DNA of 64,000 bases, taken from Pleomorphovibrio marinus. GTDB lineage: Bacteria > Bacteroidota > Bacteroidia > Cytophagales > Cyclobacteriaceae. The notes under the pieces are model-generated. The model did no database searches, was not told the DNA's origin, and worked only from the letters and a program-made list of their open reading frames with translations. The DNA lies in the NCBI RefSeq assembly GCF_003347495.1, contig NZ_QCXY01000001.1:1-64000 (forward strand), read 5' to 3'. Every line of letters begins with the position of its first letter. Position 1 is the stretch's first letter. Below are positions 1 to 8,659 of this stretch, one piece after another. Position numbers and translations under genes: made by a program.

Positions 1-104
1 ATTGAATTGTACTGCTGATCAGAACAAATAAACACAAAAAAACCACGAAGGAATTAGTTTTTCCCTGCGTGGTCAAATTTTATCGAATTTTCCAAGAAGC
101 CCTG

Positions 105-420
105 AGTATCTTCCTTAAAACAACAAAAAAAATCAGCGTTATCTGCGTTATCTGCGGGGAAAAACTCTCCCGCAGATTTCGCCGATTTCCGCAGAGGGGC
201 TGTCTCTAAACATATGGATCTTCATTAAAACAACATAATAAAAATCAGCGTTATCTGCGTTATCTGCGGGGAAAAGCCTCCCGCGGATTTCACGGATTTG
301 CGCAGAGGAGCTGGCTCTAAACTTAAGGATCTTCATTAAATCAACATAATAAAAATCAGCGTTATCTGCGTTATCTGCGGGGAAAAACTCTCAAGCGTAT
401 TCCGCAGATTTGTGCCATCT
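105..420 (-). repeat. Three-copy ~111-bp tandem repeat beside the GxxExxY gene
   Basis: Three imperfect units start near 106, 216 and 327 (periods 110-111 bp). Each carries ATCAGCGTTATCTGCG followed by TTATCTGCGGGG. Units 1 and 2 form a hairpin (ATCTGCGGG pairing with CCCGCAGAT across about 10 nt); unit 3 is degenerate. Read on the minus strand, the direction of the adjacent GxxExxY gene, the unit translates as ADNADNADF, but no real gene is evident. At 40-75 a separate ACCACG/CGTGGT dyad precedes the array. The array lies 3' of the GxxExxY stop codon. The rest of the first 454 bases holds nothing else I can support. Confidence 0.85.
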
Positions 421-454
421 CTTTTCCAGCAATTTTTTATTATCAGGAATCTCC

Positions 455-832
455 CTACAAGCTATTTACTTTTCTGAATATCCCCTCATTGATATTGGAA
501 ACATTAAAATTAACCAAAACCCCCAATTTTAAATTGGTTAACTTTAAATATGTTACTACCTGCTTATGATGGACTTCAGCAAGCTTTTCTACCGACTTCA
601 CTTCCACAATAACTTTTTCTTCAACCAAGAGGTCTAATCTGAAACCCAACTCTAGTTTCACCTCTTTGTAAACAACGGGCAAGGGTACTTCTCGCTTTAC
701 ATCCAACCCTTGGCGAATCAATTCATATTCCATAGCTGCAACATACACCGACTCCAATAAACCTGCCCCTAATTCATTATAGATTTCGTATATGGCACCA
801 CGAATTTTATAGGAAATATCATTCTCTTGCAT
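455..832 (-). CDS. GxxExxY family protein (PD-(D/E)XK nuclease fold)
   Basis: This 125-residue protein matches the GxxExxY family (TIGR04256; PF13366, PDDEXK_3) over its full length. The name motif is G24-LL-E27-SV-Y30. A nuclease-like core follows: D67 in FRLDLLV, then E77 and K79 in VEVKS, and Q91 in HKQVVTYLK, which is the usual D...ExK...Q layout. The ATG at 832 gives the standard family length. Function is unknown; the fold suggests DNA cleavage or binding, but that is inference. It is a single-gene unit whose 3' side runs straight into a three-copy hairpin repeat. From memory, genes of this family are often found beside repeats of this kind. No signal peptide, so cytoplasmic. Confidence 0.9.
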   Translation of the reverse strand: MQENDISYKIRGAIYEIYNELGAGLLESVYVAAMEYELIRQGLDVKREVPLPVVYKEVKLELGFRLDLLVEEKVIVEVKSVEKLAEVHHKQVVTYLKLTNLKLGVLVNFNVSNINEGIFRKVNSL

Positions 833-937
833 AGCCTAAGAATCAATTGAAATTAAAACACCTTAAAACAATCAATCCCAATATATTTATTAACTTTTTT
901 TAAGAATATAACTATAAAAATTTTAATAAATTTAGGA

Positions 938-2083
938 ATGACTCGAATTCTCCTTTGCTTTTTTGTAATACTGCTTAACCTCTCCTGTACAAAAAAAGAG
1001 GGCTTTTCGGAAGGAAAACCCATTTATGCAGTACAGTTGGCCGACTCTATCAAAGTTAATTACCTAGGCAACTTGGTAGTGTTCGATTTCGAAGCTGAAA
1101 CTGGGTTATATCTGGGAAGAAATAATGCCACAGAAGAAATCCTGTTGTTTGATGACACGGGTGAGATCAAACACCAATTCACCATGCATACCGACGGCCC
1201 AAACGCCATTACCTGGGCAATGGGAATTGGATTTCTGGACGGGCATGTAAGCATTCTAGACCGGAAAATGGGTATTGTGACTTTTACCCACAAAGGCAGC
1301 ATCAAAAATGTGACTTCAATCCCAAATGAATACTTCTACCTCAATAGTCTTGACTTTGCAGCTCAAAAGTTAGGAAATGAGCTGGCCTATATAAAACCAA
1401 TGCGGGAAGAATTTGACTTATCCGATTGGTCTAAAACATTTAAATCCATTTATTCCGGTCCCATCCTAGAACTACTTGAGCCAGGAACAAGCCGGATAAG
1501 AACAACCATGCCTTTCCCTCCCAACACCATTTATGAGGACGGCAACTACTACCATTGGACATTTCCCATCATCCGGAAAAACGAAAACGAATGGTTGGTC
1601 AGTCTACTGGCAGAACGAAAATACCATGTTTATTCGCAGAAAGAAGGGGAGATTCAATTTGATAGGACTGTGGACCTGGCAATTGAGGATGCCATCGATA
1701 TCCGAGGAGTTCCCCTCAGCAGGAACAGTGAAATGCAGGAAGCCTCAAAATTTAATATTTTTGGAAAGATAGAGCAGATTTACCATAAAGGTGATAAAAT
1801 ATTGGTGATCTATACCAAGGGCATCCCAGAAGAGAGAGTAAAACAGCAAAACCGTGAAGACCCCATCAAATGGATGCAGTTTATCTATAGCATTCCTAGG
1901 TATCTTGCTGTGTTAGATCAAAATCACCTACTCCTTGAAAAAGATATACTCCTTCCTGGACATATGATTTTTACTTCAGTACTCAGTGGAAAAGGGGAAA
2001 TAATAGCCGTCAAAAACCAGGAAAGCTTAGGGTTAGAAGAGGATGATGTGACGGTTTACAAGCTAAATGTAGAATCCAAATAA
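938..2083 (+). CDS. Putative lipoprotein, DUF4221-like
   Basis: This is a 381-residue secreted lipoprotein. The N-terminus has a hydrophobic segment ending in the lipobox LNLSC (Cys17). The remainder has repeated short beta-strand patterns (ILLFDDTGEIKHQF, VSILDRKMGIVTF, YLAVLDQNHLLLEKDI) typical of a beta-propeller, and it resembles the DUF4221/BF3164-like lipoproteins common in Cyclobacteriaceae. The family assignment is from memory of sequence style and is tentative; function unknown. The ATG at 938 is the only sensible start because it places the lipobox correctly. It stands alone, with an AT-rich upstream region but no clear promoter box. Confidence 0.75.
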   Translation: MTRILLCFFVILLNLSCTKKEGFSEGKPIYAVQLADSIKVNYLGNLVVFDFEAETGLYLGRNNATEEILLFDDTGEIKHQFTMHTDGPNAITWAMGIGFLDGHVSILDRKMGIVTFTHKGSIKNVTSIPNEYFYLNSLDFAAQKLGNELAYIKPMREEFDLSDWSKTFKSIYSGPILELLEPGTSRIRTTMPFPPNTIYEDGNYYHWTFPIIRKNENEWLVSLLAERKYHVYSQKEGEIQFDRTVDLAIEDAIDIRGVPLSRNSEMQEASKFNIFGKIEQIYHKGDKILVIYTKGIPEERVKQQNREDPIKWMQFIYSIPRYLAVLDQNHLLLEKDILLPGHMIFTSVLSGKGEIIAVKNQESLGLEEDDVTVYKLNVESK

Positions 2084-2196
2084 ACACTTTTAAGTTACCC
2101 CCTCTAGCATAACCAATTCCTCCTTTCCCCAAATAAAGAAATGCTGCCTGGAAACAATTGCCCTTATATATTCTGGATAACCTTTCTCAAATCCCT

Positions 2197-2316
2197 TTAG
2201 CTACACTGTCCTAGCAGGAACCAAATAAGTATAAAAACCAAAATCGTGCTGAAGCATCCGCCTCCGAGTTTGTAGGCACCATAGCCCGCAAGTAGTCCTT
2301 TAAAAATATTTCTCAT
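2197..2316 (-). CDS. Small glycine-rich membrane protein, 39 residues
   Basis: A short reading frame, ATG at 2316 to TAA at 2197, encodes 39 residues. The N-terminus reads MRNIFKGLLAGYGAYKLGGG, followed by CFST and one hydrophobic helix (ILVFILIWFLLG) ending in QCS. A charged and glycine-rich head plus one membrane helix is typical of real small membrane proteins rather than of noise. About 45 bases upstream lies a good Bacteroidota promoter (TTG, 19 bp, TATGTTTG) in the same orientation, and the gene is isolated between two others. I do not know its function. A homologue search would decide whether it is conserved. Confidence 0.65.
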   Translation of the reverse strand: MRNIFKGLLAGYGAYKLGGGCFSTILVFILIWFLLGQCS

Positions 2317-2359
2317 GGTATAGTTGGTTAGGTAGTGCTTTCAATTTGAAAGACCGACT

Positions 2360-2389
2360 CAAACATAATAAATATTAAGATAAATTCAA
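2360..2389 (-). promoter_or_regulatory. Promoter for the 39-residue membrane protein gene
   Basis: On the minus strand a -33 TTG (2389-2387) is followed by a 19-bp spacer and a perfect TATGTTTG (-7 consensus TAnnTTTG, 2367-2360). This is the standard layout for the Bacteroidota primary sigma factor. The start codon lies 44 bases downstream at 2316. Confidence 0.6.
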
Positions 2390-2504
2390 TATTTTATAAT
2401 TAAACATTAAATTATTCTTATCATTTATTAAATAATACATTTACAAATAGGTGTTTATTTTTTATGAAAATCCCAGATTAAAAAATGTACTCCTAAAAAA
2501 CTGA

Positions 2505-2538
2505 AAAAAAAAGCCGGACAATTTGCCCGGCTTTTTTT
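2505..2538 (-). terminator. Rho-independent terminator of secDF
   Basis: An A-tract, GCCGG, a 9-base loop, CCGGC and a T-tract form a bidirectional-looking terminator 20 bases past the secDF stop codon. The A and T runs extend the stem on both sides. Confidence 0.8.
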
Positions 2539-2558
2539 AATTCTGATTCCATTAAGGA

Positions 2559-5525
2559 CTACGCCACCTTTTTGGCGGGCTTTTTGGTTTCCTCTTTGGC
2601 AAGTTCCTTCTTCATTAAGTCCACCACTATTGGAGTGGCAATATAAATGGAAGAATAAGTACCCACCAACACACCGATCAATAAGGCAAAAGAGAATCCC
2701 CTCAATACCTCACCACCAAATATCAACAACACTAAGACCACAATCAGGGTAGTGGCGGAAGTGATCAGCGTCCTTGCCATAGTTTGGTTGATGGCATCAT
2801 TAAACATGGCGACCAATCTGCCTGTACCCCTGTTCGCCACGTTTTCACGAATACGGTCAAACACGATCACGGTATCATTAATAGAATAACCAATTACGGT
2901 TAGTACCGCTGCAATAAATACCTGGTCTATCTCAAAAGTGGCTCCAAAGGCACTTGCAATAGCAAAAGCGGCAATCACGAATAAGGTATCGTGAATCAAG
3001 GCTATGATGGATCCCAAGGAGAACTGCCATTTCCTAAACCTCAACAAAATGTATAGGAAGATTGCCACCAGTGCAAAAAACATGGCCTCTCCGGAGGAAC
3101 GTTTGATATCGTCAGCCACGGTGGCCCCTACCTTGTTGGAGCCTGTTATGGCAAAATTCCCGTCTCCGAGAAGGGAGGCATTTTGAATAAATTCCAGTCC
3201 AGTCACGTTGGAAATACCTTCTCTTACTCTATTTTCAACCTCCCTGTTTGCCTCGTCGGAGTCTTCATTGATCAGGTAGGAAGTCGTCACCTTGAGCACG
3301 TTGTTGGCACCATACGTTTTTACCTCCACAGCACCATCAAACTCTGCGTCTAGCCCTACTTTAAGCTCAGATGCGGGGATTGCCTCGTTAAATTCAACAA
3401 TATAATAGCGGCCACCGGTGAAGTCCACGCCGAATTTCAAGCCATTGATGGCTGCAATTCCCAAACCAAGTACAATTATGGAAGTGGAAATAATGTAAGC
3501 AAATTTCCTTTTGCTCAAGAAGTCTATGTTTAGACTGCCAAGCACGTTCCTGGAAAATGGGGTTTCAAAAGAAAGTTTGCTCTTGTCCCCTTTTTTACTC
3601 ATCCAGTGAACAATTACGCGGGTGATAAACACGGCAGAGAAAAAGGAGGATGCTATACCAATCATCAAAACAATGGCAAATCCTTTTACGGGTCCCTGAC
3701 CCAATGAATAAAGAATTGCACCGGTTAAGAAAGTGGTGACATTAGAATCCAAGATAGCACTGAAGGCCTTGTTATAACCGCTGCTGATGGATTGCAACAA
3801 CCCTGCACCATTTCTAAGCTCCTCTTTGATCCTTTCGAATATAAGGACGTTGGCATCAATAGACATCCCTATGGTAAGTACGATACCCGCTATTCCAGGC
3901 AAGGTCAATGCCGCACCCAACTGGGCTAATATCCCGAGAATAAAGAATATATTGAAAAGCAATGCAGCAATGGCCACAAAGCCTCCTTTTGCATAGTAGG
4001 CAACCATAAAAAGCACTACCAATACCAAGCCAGCAATCATGGAATTGATTCCCTGTTTACTCGCTTCTATTCCAAGGGTAGGTCCTACAATGGCTTCCTC
4101 CACAATTCTTGTTGGTGCTGGCAAGGTTCCTGACTTAAGGATATTGGCCAAGTCTTTTGCCTCTTCCATCGAGAAGTTACCGGTGATTTCAGACTGTCCT
4201 GATGGAATTTCCCCCTGTACGGTTGGGGCTGTGTAAACGAAATCATCCAGCACTACCGCTATCCTATTGCCGATATTATCGGCAGTCAACTTCCTCCATC
4301 TTCTGGCCCCATCTGCATTCATCTGCATGCTTACTGCGGGACGGGAAGATTGGTCATAAGTTTGCCTGGCATCCGTGATCACATCGCCTTCCAATGGTGC
4401 TTGCTCCGCTCCCCTTGGAGCTTTGATGGCGTGCAATTCCAAAAACTCCTGGTTGCCGTCTTTTTGAGGTTTCACTGACCACAGAAAGCGGATATCCCTT
4501 GGCAGCATGGACCTAACGTCATCCCGATTGATAATGCGGTTGATGGTAAGGGTATCACGAACTTGATACACCAATCCGTAATTCGCCTGCAACAGAGAAA
4601 ACAAAGGCGAAACGCCCACATCCAAGCTGTCTCCTTCGTCGGTTCCTTCGGCCAATTGCCTGGCTAAGTCACTTTCCAGGTCAGTGGTATCCGCTAGAGC
4701 AGGCTCCTGTCCATCCCCTTCCGGTTTTTGGGCTTTGGCTTCTTCCACCAGCATGGCATTTACCCGCTGTAAGGCATCTCCAAAATCATTGATTTCTGCT
4801 ACTTCCCAAAACTGCAATTTAGCCACTCCCTGCAAAAGGTTTCTTACCCGCTCGGGGTTATCCACACCGGGAAGTTCAATCTGAATCCTCCCGGATCCCT
4901 GGATGCGTTGGATGTTGGGCTGGGAAGTACCGAACCTGTCTATCCTGGTCCTAAGAATATTGAAAGACCTGTCAATGGCATTTTCAACCTCTTCGTCGAT
5001 GACATTTAGGATGGCAGAGTCGGAGGTCTCCAGCGAAATCCTGCCCCTATTGGCCGCAGTGGCAAATATGGCGTTAAGCTTTCGGTCTCCTGCCCTGGAT
5101 TGCCATTCCTGGTAGAAAAGGTCCACGAATTTTTCATTGGTGGTCTTGGCTCTTTCCACCGCAGCGGCTATGGCCTCATTGAACACGGGATCCTTGCTAT
5201 TGCCCGAAAGCCCCCTGACAATTTCTACCGGGGAAACTTCCAAAGTGACGTGCATTCCACCCTGTAGGTCAAGTCCAAGTCCCAACTCCGTTTGTTTTAC
5301 CTCCTGATAGGTAAAAGGGAAACCTAGGAAACTGTATACCGGCTCTCTCCAAATAGAGTCCAAGTAGGTCTGTCGCATGGCAAAATCCACATTGCCAGTT
5401 TCATCTGTGGCGTATTCCGTGGCTTGCGTTTGCACACGGTTTGACACCAAGGTAAACGATAAATAGTACAGGCACAAACCCGTAATCAATACCGTCAGGA
5501 AAACGATTATACCTTTGTTTTGCAT
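2559..5525 (-). CDS. secDF: Protein translocase subunit SecDF (fused)
   Basis: This 988-residue protein is the fused SecD-SecF that drives proton-powered late steps of Sec export at the inner membrane. Residues 1-30 hold the first membrane helix. The SecD signature DLQGG is at 86-90 and is followed by a large periplasmic P1 region. A block of SecD membrane helices follows (near 470-640, including GMSIDANVLIFERIKEEL). SecF begins near 670, with FGVDFTGGRYY around 697-707 and the second helix block (SINDTVIVFDRIREN). The fusion is the normal form in Bacteroidota. A strong terminator follows. A small membrane-protein gene lies 118 bp upstream on the same strand and may be cotranscribed. Confidence 0.98.
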   Translation of the reverse strand: MQNKGIIVFLTVLITGLCLYYLSFTLVSNRVQTQATEYATDETGNVDFAMRQTYLDSIWREPVYSFLGFPFTYQEVKQTELGLGLDLQGGMHVTLEVSPVEIVRGLSGNSKDPVFNEAIAAAVERAKTTNEKFVDLFYQEWQSRAGDRKLNAIFATAANRGRISLETSDSAILNVIDEEVENAIDRSFNILRTRIDRFGTSQPNIQRIQGSGRIQIELPGVDNPERVRNLLQGVAKLQFWEVAEINDFGDALQRVNAMLVEEAKAQKPEGDGQEPALADTTDLESDLARQLAEGTDEGDSLDVGVSPLFSLLQANYGLVYQVRDTLTINRIINRDDVRSMLPRDIRFLWSVKPQKDGNQEFLELHAIKAPRGAEQAPLEGDVITDARQTYDQSSRPAVSMQMNADGARRWRKLTADNIGNRIAVVLDDFVYTAPTVQGEIPSGQSEITGNFSMEEAKDLANILKSGTLPAPTRIVEEAIVGPTLGIEASKQGINSMIAGLVLVVLFMVAYYAKGGFVAIAALLFNIFFILGILAQLGAALTLPGIAGIVLTIGMSIDANVLIFERIKEELRNGAGLLQSISSGYNKAFSAILDSNVTTFLTGAILYSLGQGPVKGFAIVLMIGIASSFFSAVFITRVIVHWMSKKGDKSKLSFETPFSRNVLGSLNIDFLSKRKFAYIISTSIIVLGLGIAAINGLKFGVDFTGGRYYIVEFNEAIPASELKVGLDAEFDGAVEVKTYGANNVLKVTTSYLINEDSDEANREVENRVREGISNVTGLEFIQNASLLGDGNFAITGSNKVGATVADDIKRSSGEAMFFALVAIFLYILLRFRKWQFSLGSIIALIHDTLFVIAAFAIASAFGATFEIDQVFIAAVLTVIGYSINDTVIVFDRIRENVANRGTGRLVAMFNDAINQTMARTLITSATTLIVVLVLLIFGGEVLRGFSFALLIGVLVGTYSSIYIATPIVVDLMKKELAKEETKKPAKKVA

Positions 5526-5643
5526 GATAATTGATAAATATTAAATTGATTTAAACGTGTATGCTTATCCATTTGCAAGCAGGGCATTAACCCTCCCCTT
5601 GCTCACAAGGAAATGCGATTAGAGAATTAAATAAGGAAGGAAA

Positions 5644-6015
5644 TTAGGGTGCGTTGGTGGAAATAATCCGTTCAAAAAGTATCTCGAAGAAGGCATTGGA
5701 ACTGGGTACAAAGCTTACTAAATCAGTCGATAATTTAGCTTCCCCTCCAAACACCTCGTACATGAAATGGAACACTTGATCCATAACCACCCCCACAAAG
5801 GGCACCACTGCATCCACAGCAGTATGAATGAAGGTACTCCCGTTCTTTTCCGAGGATTCGTCATCCTGGTGTTGTTCAGTTTTAACTTGCTCATTTTGAT
5901 TTTCCTCAAACTGAACCAAATATTCTGAACTGGAAATAAGCACACAAAAAAACACAACCAACATAAGCGTTAGTCGCTCTCTTATAAGTTGCTTTTGTGT
6001 GTAGGGCTTATTCAT
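5644..6015 (-). CDS. Small single-pass membrane or secreted protein, unknown
   Basis: This 123-residue protein is taken from the ATG at 6015; the frame stays open to a TTG three codons further upstream. Residues 17-35 (LMLVVFFCVLISS) form a membrane helix or signal anchor, followed by a hydrophilic acidic stretch (ENQNEQVKTEQHQDDESSEKNG) and then a more hydrophobic C-terminal half with VPFVGVVMDQVFHFMYEVFGG. I do not recognise the family. It lies upstream of secDF on the same strand with 118 bp between, so a link to the envelope or to export is possible but unproven. An overlapping frame (5718-5957) is a shadow. Confidence 0.6.
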   Translation of the reverse strand: MNKPYTQKQLIRERLTLMLVVFFCVLISSSEYLVQFEENQNEQVKTEQHQDDESSEKNGSTFIHTAVDAVVPFVGVVMDQVFHFMYEVFGGEAKLSTDLVSFVPSSNAFFEILFERIISTNAP

Positions 6016-6280
6016 CGGGTGCAAATATAGAAATTAATCCAAATAATATCAAAATTTCATAAAATTCATTAGGGATTAAATCCTCTTATTATCAGCGGAT
6101 TACTGGATACCCTATTAATCTTATTAGAAAGAACCGCTATCCAATGGGGAAAAAAGATCCCTCCAAATAATAGGGAATTCGAAAGCAGGGCTTTCCAAAA
6201 GAAGCTAGATCTACCCTTATTATCGCATGGGAAAGTGCTCTCTTAACCTGGTAGGTTCTCGTAGCATTTCATATGTTTAT
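6016..6280. other. Non-coding stretch, part of a 694-bp gap
   Basis: The AT-rich sequence between the small membrane-protein gene and the first dispersed repeat copy holds no supportable gene. A fragment GCGGATTACTGGATACCC and an AAGCAGGGCTTTCC dyad-like patch are visible but unassigned. The gap continues with the repeat copy (6281-6420), a gene remnant (6422-6490) and about 220 bases of AT-rich upstream sequence of the MFS gene in which I see nothing firm. Confidence 0.5.
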
Positions 6281-6420
6281 ATTGTCTTTTCAGTGGTCAT
6301 ATAGCCTGCCCCGAACTCGTTTCGGGGAACTCGTTTCGGGGGAATCTCGCAACGATAATCATCCCACCGTGTGTCGCTCGCGTCATGCCCTGACTGCCAT
6401 CAGGACAGGCTCGATTTCAA
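6281..6420 (-). repeat. Dispersed post-stop hairpin element, copy 1
   Basis: This is a member of a five-copy family. On the plus strand it reads CATATAGCCTGCCCCGAA, then a CCCCGAA/TTCGGGG hairpin, GAATCTCGCA, ATAATCATCCC, a GTGTGTCGCTCGCGTCATGC block and GACAGGCTCGATTTCA. In element sense it is on the minus strand and begins one base after the stop codon of a decayed minus-strand frame (6422-6490). A 73-codon plus-strand frame over this stretch is a by-product of the repeat. Confidence 0.85.
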
Positions 6421-6421
6421 C

Positions 6422-6490
6422 TTACTTTTTGATTTCTTCGATTTTGTCCAGAATTTTGATTTTAATTTCAGATTCCAATGACCTACCTAT
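6422..6490 (-). pseudogene. Possible 3' remnant of a lost gene
   Basis: On the minus strand 22 codons (ending SEIKIKILDKIEEIKK, then TAA) look like the charged C-terminal helix of a real protein, but an in-frame stop lies immediately upstream and no start is present. The dispersed element begins one base after this stop, just as it follows the stops of intact genes elsewhere. That is the main reason to suspect a decayed gene here. Identity unknown. Confidence 0.3.
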
Positions 6491-6709
6491 TTAGCCTGGT
6501 TTTGTTAACACCCTATAGATTATTACTCCTATCTTGGATCCTTAATTAGACGACTTTCAATTTGAAAAAAATCCCAGAGTTGAAGCTTTCCGGAAATATA
6601 AAATAGAAATTGCCCAGACCACCATCCACCTTTAGTCCTTAAGCCCTTTAAAAATAACTTCCCAAATTAATTTGATAAGTCAATACTAGATCATTTTCCT
6701 ACACATCAT

Positions 6710-7981
6710 ATGAACTACCTTCAATTTATACGTAGAAACCCCATCATGATGGTTTTTGGAATAATGATGACTGCGCTTTCAAGCTTCGGCCAAACCTTTT
6801 TACTTGCCTTATATGTACCCCATCTAATTTCAGAATTCTCCCTATCCAACAGCTCTATATCTACATTTTATGGGGTAGCAACCATCGTAAGTGCCTCGCT
6901 TTTGCCTAAAGTAGGGAAATTAATCGATACCGTTTCCATAAAAATATTCACCATTGCCACTACTGTACTTTTTTCTATCTCGCTTACCCTTTTCTCCCTC
7001 GCCACTGTATGGTGGGTCATCCCCATTTCATTTTTGGGATTGCGACTTGCTGGTCAGGGGCTTTATTCCCATATCTCCATTACCACCATGTCCCGGTATT
7101 TTGAGGCCAACAGGGGTAAGGCAATCAGCCTTGCCTCATTGGGGCATCCATTGGGTCAGGCCATTTTGCCTGCTATTATTTTGTTGGTCATTAGTGCAGT
7201 GGGCTGGAGGGAATCCCTATGGATAAATGCTGCCGTAATTACTGTTATTGTAATTTCATTTACCCTTTTTGTGTTAAAGGAAAAACATTTGAAAAACGAA
7301 GGGGGTAGTGAAGAAACACAGGATACAAACCCTGCTTCAAAAAAAGTAAGGCAAAGGGACATAATGCGCTCAAAGGAGTTTTTGCTTTTGGCACCCAACG
7401 TTTTTTTCATCCCCTTCGCTATTACCGGACTGTTTTTCTATCAAATCCCCATCGTAAACTTCAAAGGTTGGGGGGAAGGTGTTGTGGCTTTGGGACTTAC
7501 CTTTTATGCGATTTTTGGAGCCACAAGTATTCTTGCCGCAGGCCCTTTGATTGACAAGCACAGCGCAAGAACCTTTTTCCCTTGGTATTTGATTCCCTTT
7601 TTCTTTGCTATTTTGGGACTTTGGCTGATCCCTTACACATGGGCAATGTTTGTCTATATGATATTGATGGGGCTTTCTGTAGGGTTTGGTTCGGCAATAT
7701 TGGCAGCCTTGCAAGTTGAGTTTTTTGGGAAAAAGTACATAGGGACCGTCCGTAGCCTATTCACCTCTATGATGGTGTTAAGTTCTGCTGTAGGCCCTGC
7801 CTTGTATGGGTTGATTTTAGATGTAGGTTTGGGTTTTGGGGCAGTGTTTGCCATTAGTCTTGGCATTCTTTTCCCAATAATAATCCAGTCCTTCCGAGCC
7901 ATGCCCAGCTTCACTAAGGCCAAATGGAAATTTAAATATAAAAGAATCAAAAAGAAGTTCGGGAAAAGGCATCATGGATAA
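6710..7981 (+). CDS. MFS transporter
   Basis: This 423-residue major facilitator has about 12 membrane helices in two halves separated by a charged loop near residues 190-225 (KHLKNEGGSEETQDTNPASK). The first inter-helix loop carries a motif-A-like GKLIDTVSIK. The C-terminus is strongly basic (KFKYKRIKKKFGKRHHG). The overall pattern (ISTFYGVATI, TTMSRYFEANRGKAISLASL) resembles the monocarboxylate/oxalate-formate type of MFS, so a small organic anion is a reasonable guess; the substrate cannot be read from sequence. It is a single-gene unit converging on udk with 26 bp between the stops. Confidence 0.9.
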   Translation: MNYLQFIRRNPIMMVFGIMMTALSSFGQTFLLALYVPHLISEFSLSNSSISTFYGVATIVSASLLPKVGKLIDTVSIKIFTIATTVLFSISLTLFSLATVWWVIPISFLGLRLAGQGLYSHISITTMSRYFEANRGKAISLASLGHPLGQAILPAIILLVISAVGWRESLWINAAVITVIVISFTLFVLKEKHLKNEGGSEETQDTNPASKKVRQRDIMRSKEFLLLAPNVFFIPFAITGLFFYQIPIVNFKGWGEGVVALGLTFYAIFGATSILAAGPLIDKHSARTFFPWYLIPFFFAILGLWLIPYTWAMFVYMILMGLSVGFGSAILAALQVEFFGKKYIGTVRSLFTSMMVLSSAVGPALYGLILDVGLGFGAVFAISLGILFPIIIQSFRAMPSFTKAKWKFKYKRIKKKFGKRHHG

Positions 7982-8007
7982 ATTTATCCTTTGAAGCTAC
8001 CGGCCCT

Positions 8008-8628
8008 TTACCGGTTTACCTTATGCTTTAAATAAATTTTAATTACCTCCAAAGCTCTTTCGAACCCCCTGTTGTTGGGTACAATCAGGTCGGCATCGTG
8101 CTTGAAGGGCTCTATGTATTTTTCGTAGGTGGGCATTACGTGATTTTCGTATCGGTACAACACATCATCCAGATCATAGCCTCTCTCTACCTTGTCCCTT
8201 ACTATCCTTCTTCTTAGTTTAATATAGTCTTTGGCATCTATAAATACCTTTAAGTCCAGCAGGTTGGCAAGTTCCGGGTAGTAAAGTACAAAAATGCCCT
8301 CCACCACCACGACCGGGGCAGGCTTAAAGGTCAGCATTCTAGGTTTTTTATTGGGATTGTTAAAGGTGTATTCCTTCCTTTCTACGGTCTCCCCCGCCTG
8401 TATTTTTCTTATGTCATTGGCATAGGCCTCAAAGTCTATAGAGTGGGGGGTATCGAAATTGTGGATACCTTTCGCATCCATGGGCTGCTGATGCCTTGGC
8501 TTGTAATAGTTGTCCTGGGAAATAAGGCACACTTGTTCCACATCAAAAGCATTGAGCAGTTTGTCCAAAAATAGGGTCTTACCAGAGGCACTCCCCCCTG
8601 TAATGCCTACAATATAAGGTTGGTTCAT
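8008..8628 (-). CDS. udk: Uridine kinase
   Basis: This 206-residue protein phosphorylates uridine and cytidine to UMP and CMP in pyrimidine salvage. The Walker A loop GGSASGKT is at residues 11-18, with SQDNYYKP and the HxxFDxP-like HNFDTPHSIDF downstream, then VVVEGIFVLY (Walker B region) and the lid residues RRIVRDKVERGYDLDDVL. The ATG at 8628 is chosen because the frame upstream offers only a TTG. It probably forms an operon with rdgB (31 bp upstream on the same strand), giving a nucleotide-metabolism pair. Confidence 0.93.
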   Translation of the reverse strand: MNQPYIVGITGGSASGKTLFLDKLLNAFDVEQVCLISQDNYYKPRHQQPMDAKGIHNFDTPHSIDFEAYANDIRKIQAGETVERKEYTFNNPNKKPRMLTFKPAPVVVVEGIFVLYYPELANLLDLKVFIDAKDYIKLRRRIVRDKVERGYDLDDVLYRYENHVMPTYEKYIEPFKHDADLIVPNNRGFERALEVIKIYLKHKVNR

Positions 8629-8659
8629 GGGAGACAAAAATAAGGCATATTTCCGAAAC

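Noticed and set aside
148-336. 62-codon minus-strand frame translating as repeated ADNADNADF
   Set aside because: It is a translation of the tandem repeat units; no start context or conserved protein character.
6273-6494. 73-codon plus-strand frame
   Set aside because: Runs through dispersed element copy 1 and its flank, no protein-like composition.
7976-8015. GGATAAATTTATCC palindrome and ACCGG/CCGGT hairpin between the MFS and udk genes
   Set aside because: Short stems without a clear T-tract; not enough to call a terminator or a site.
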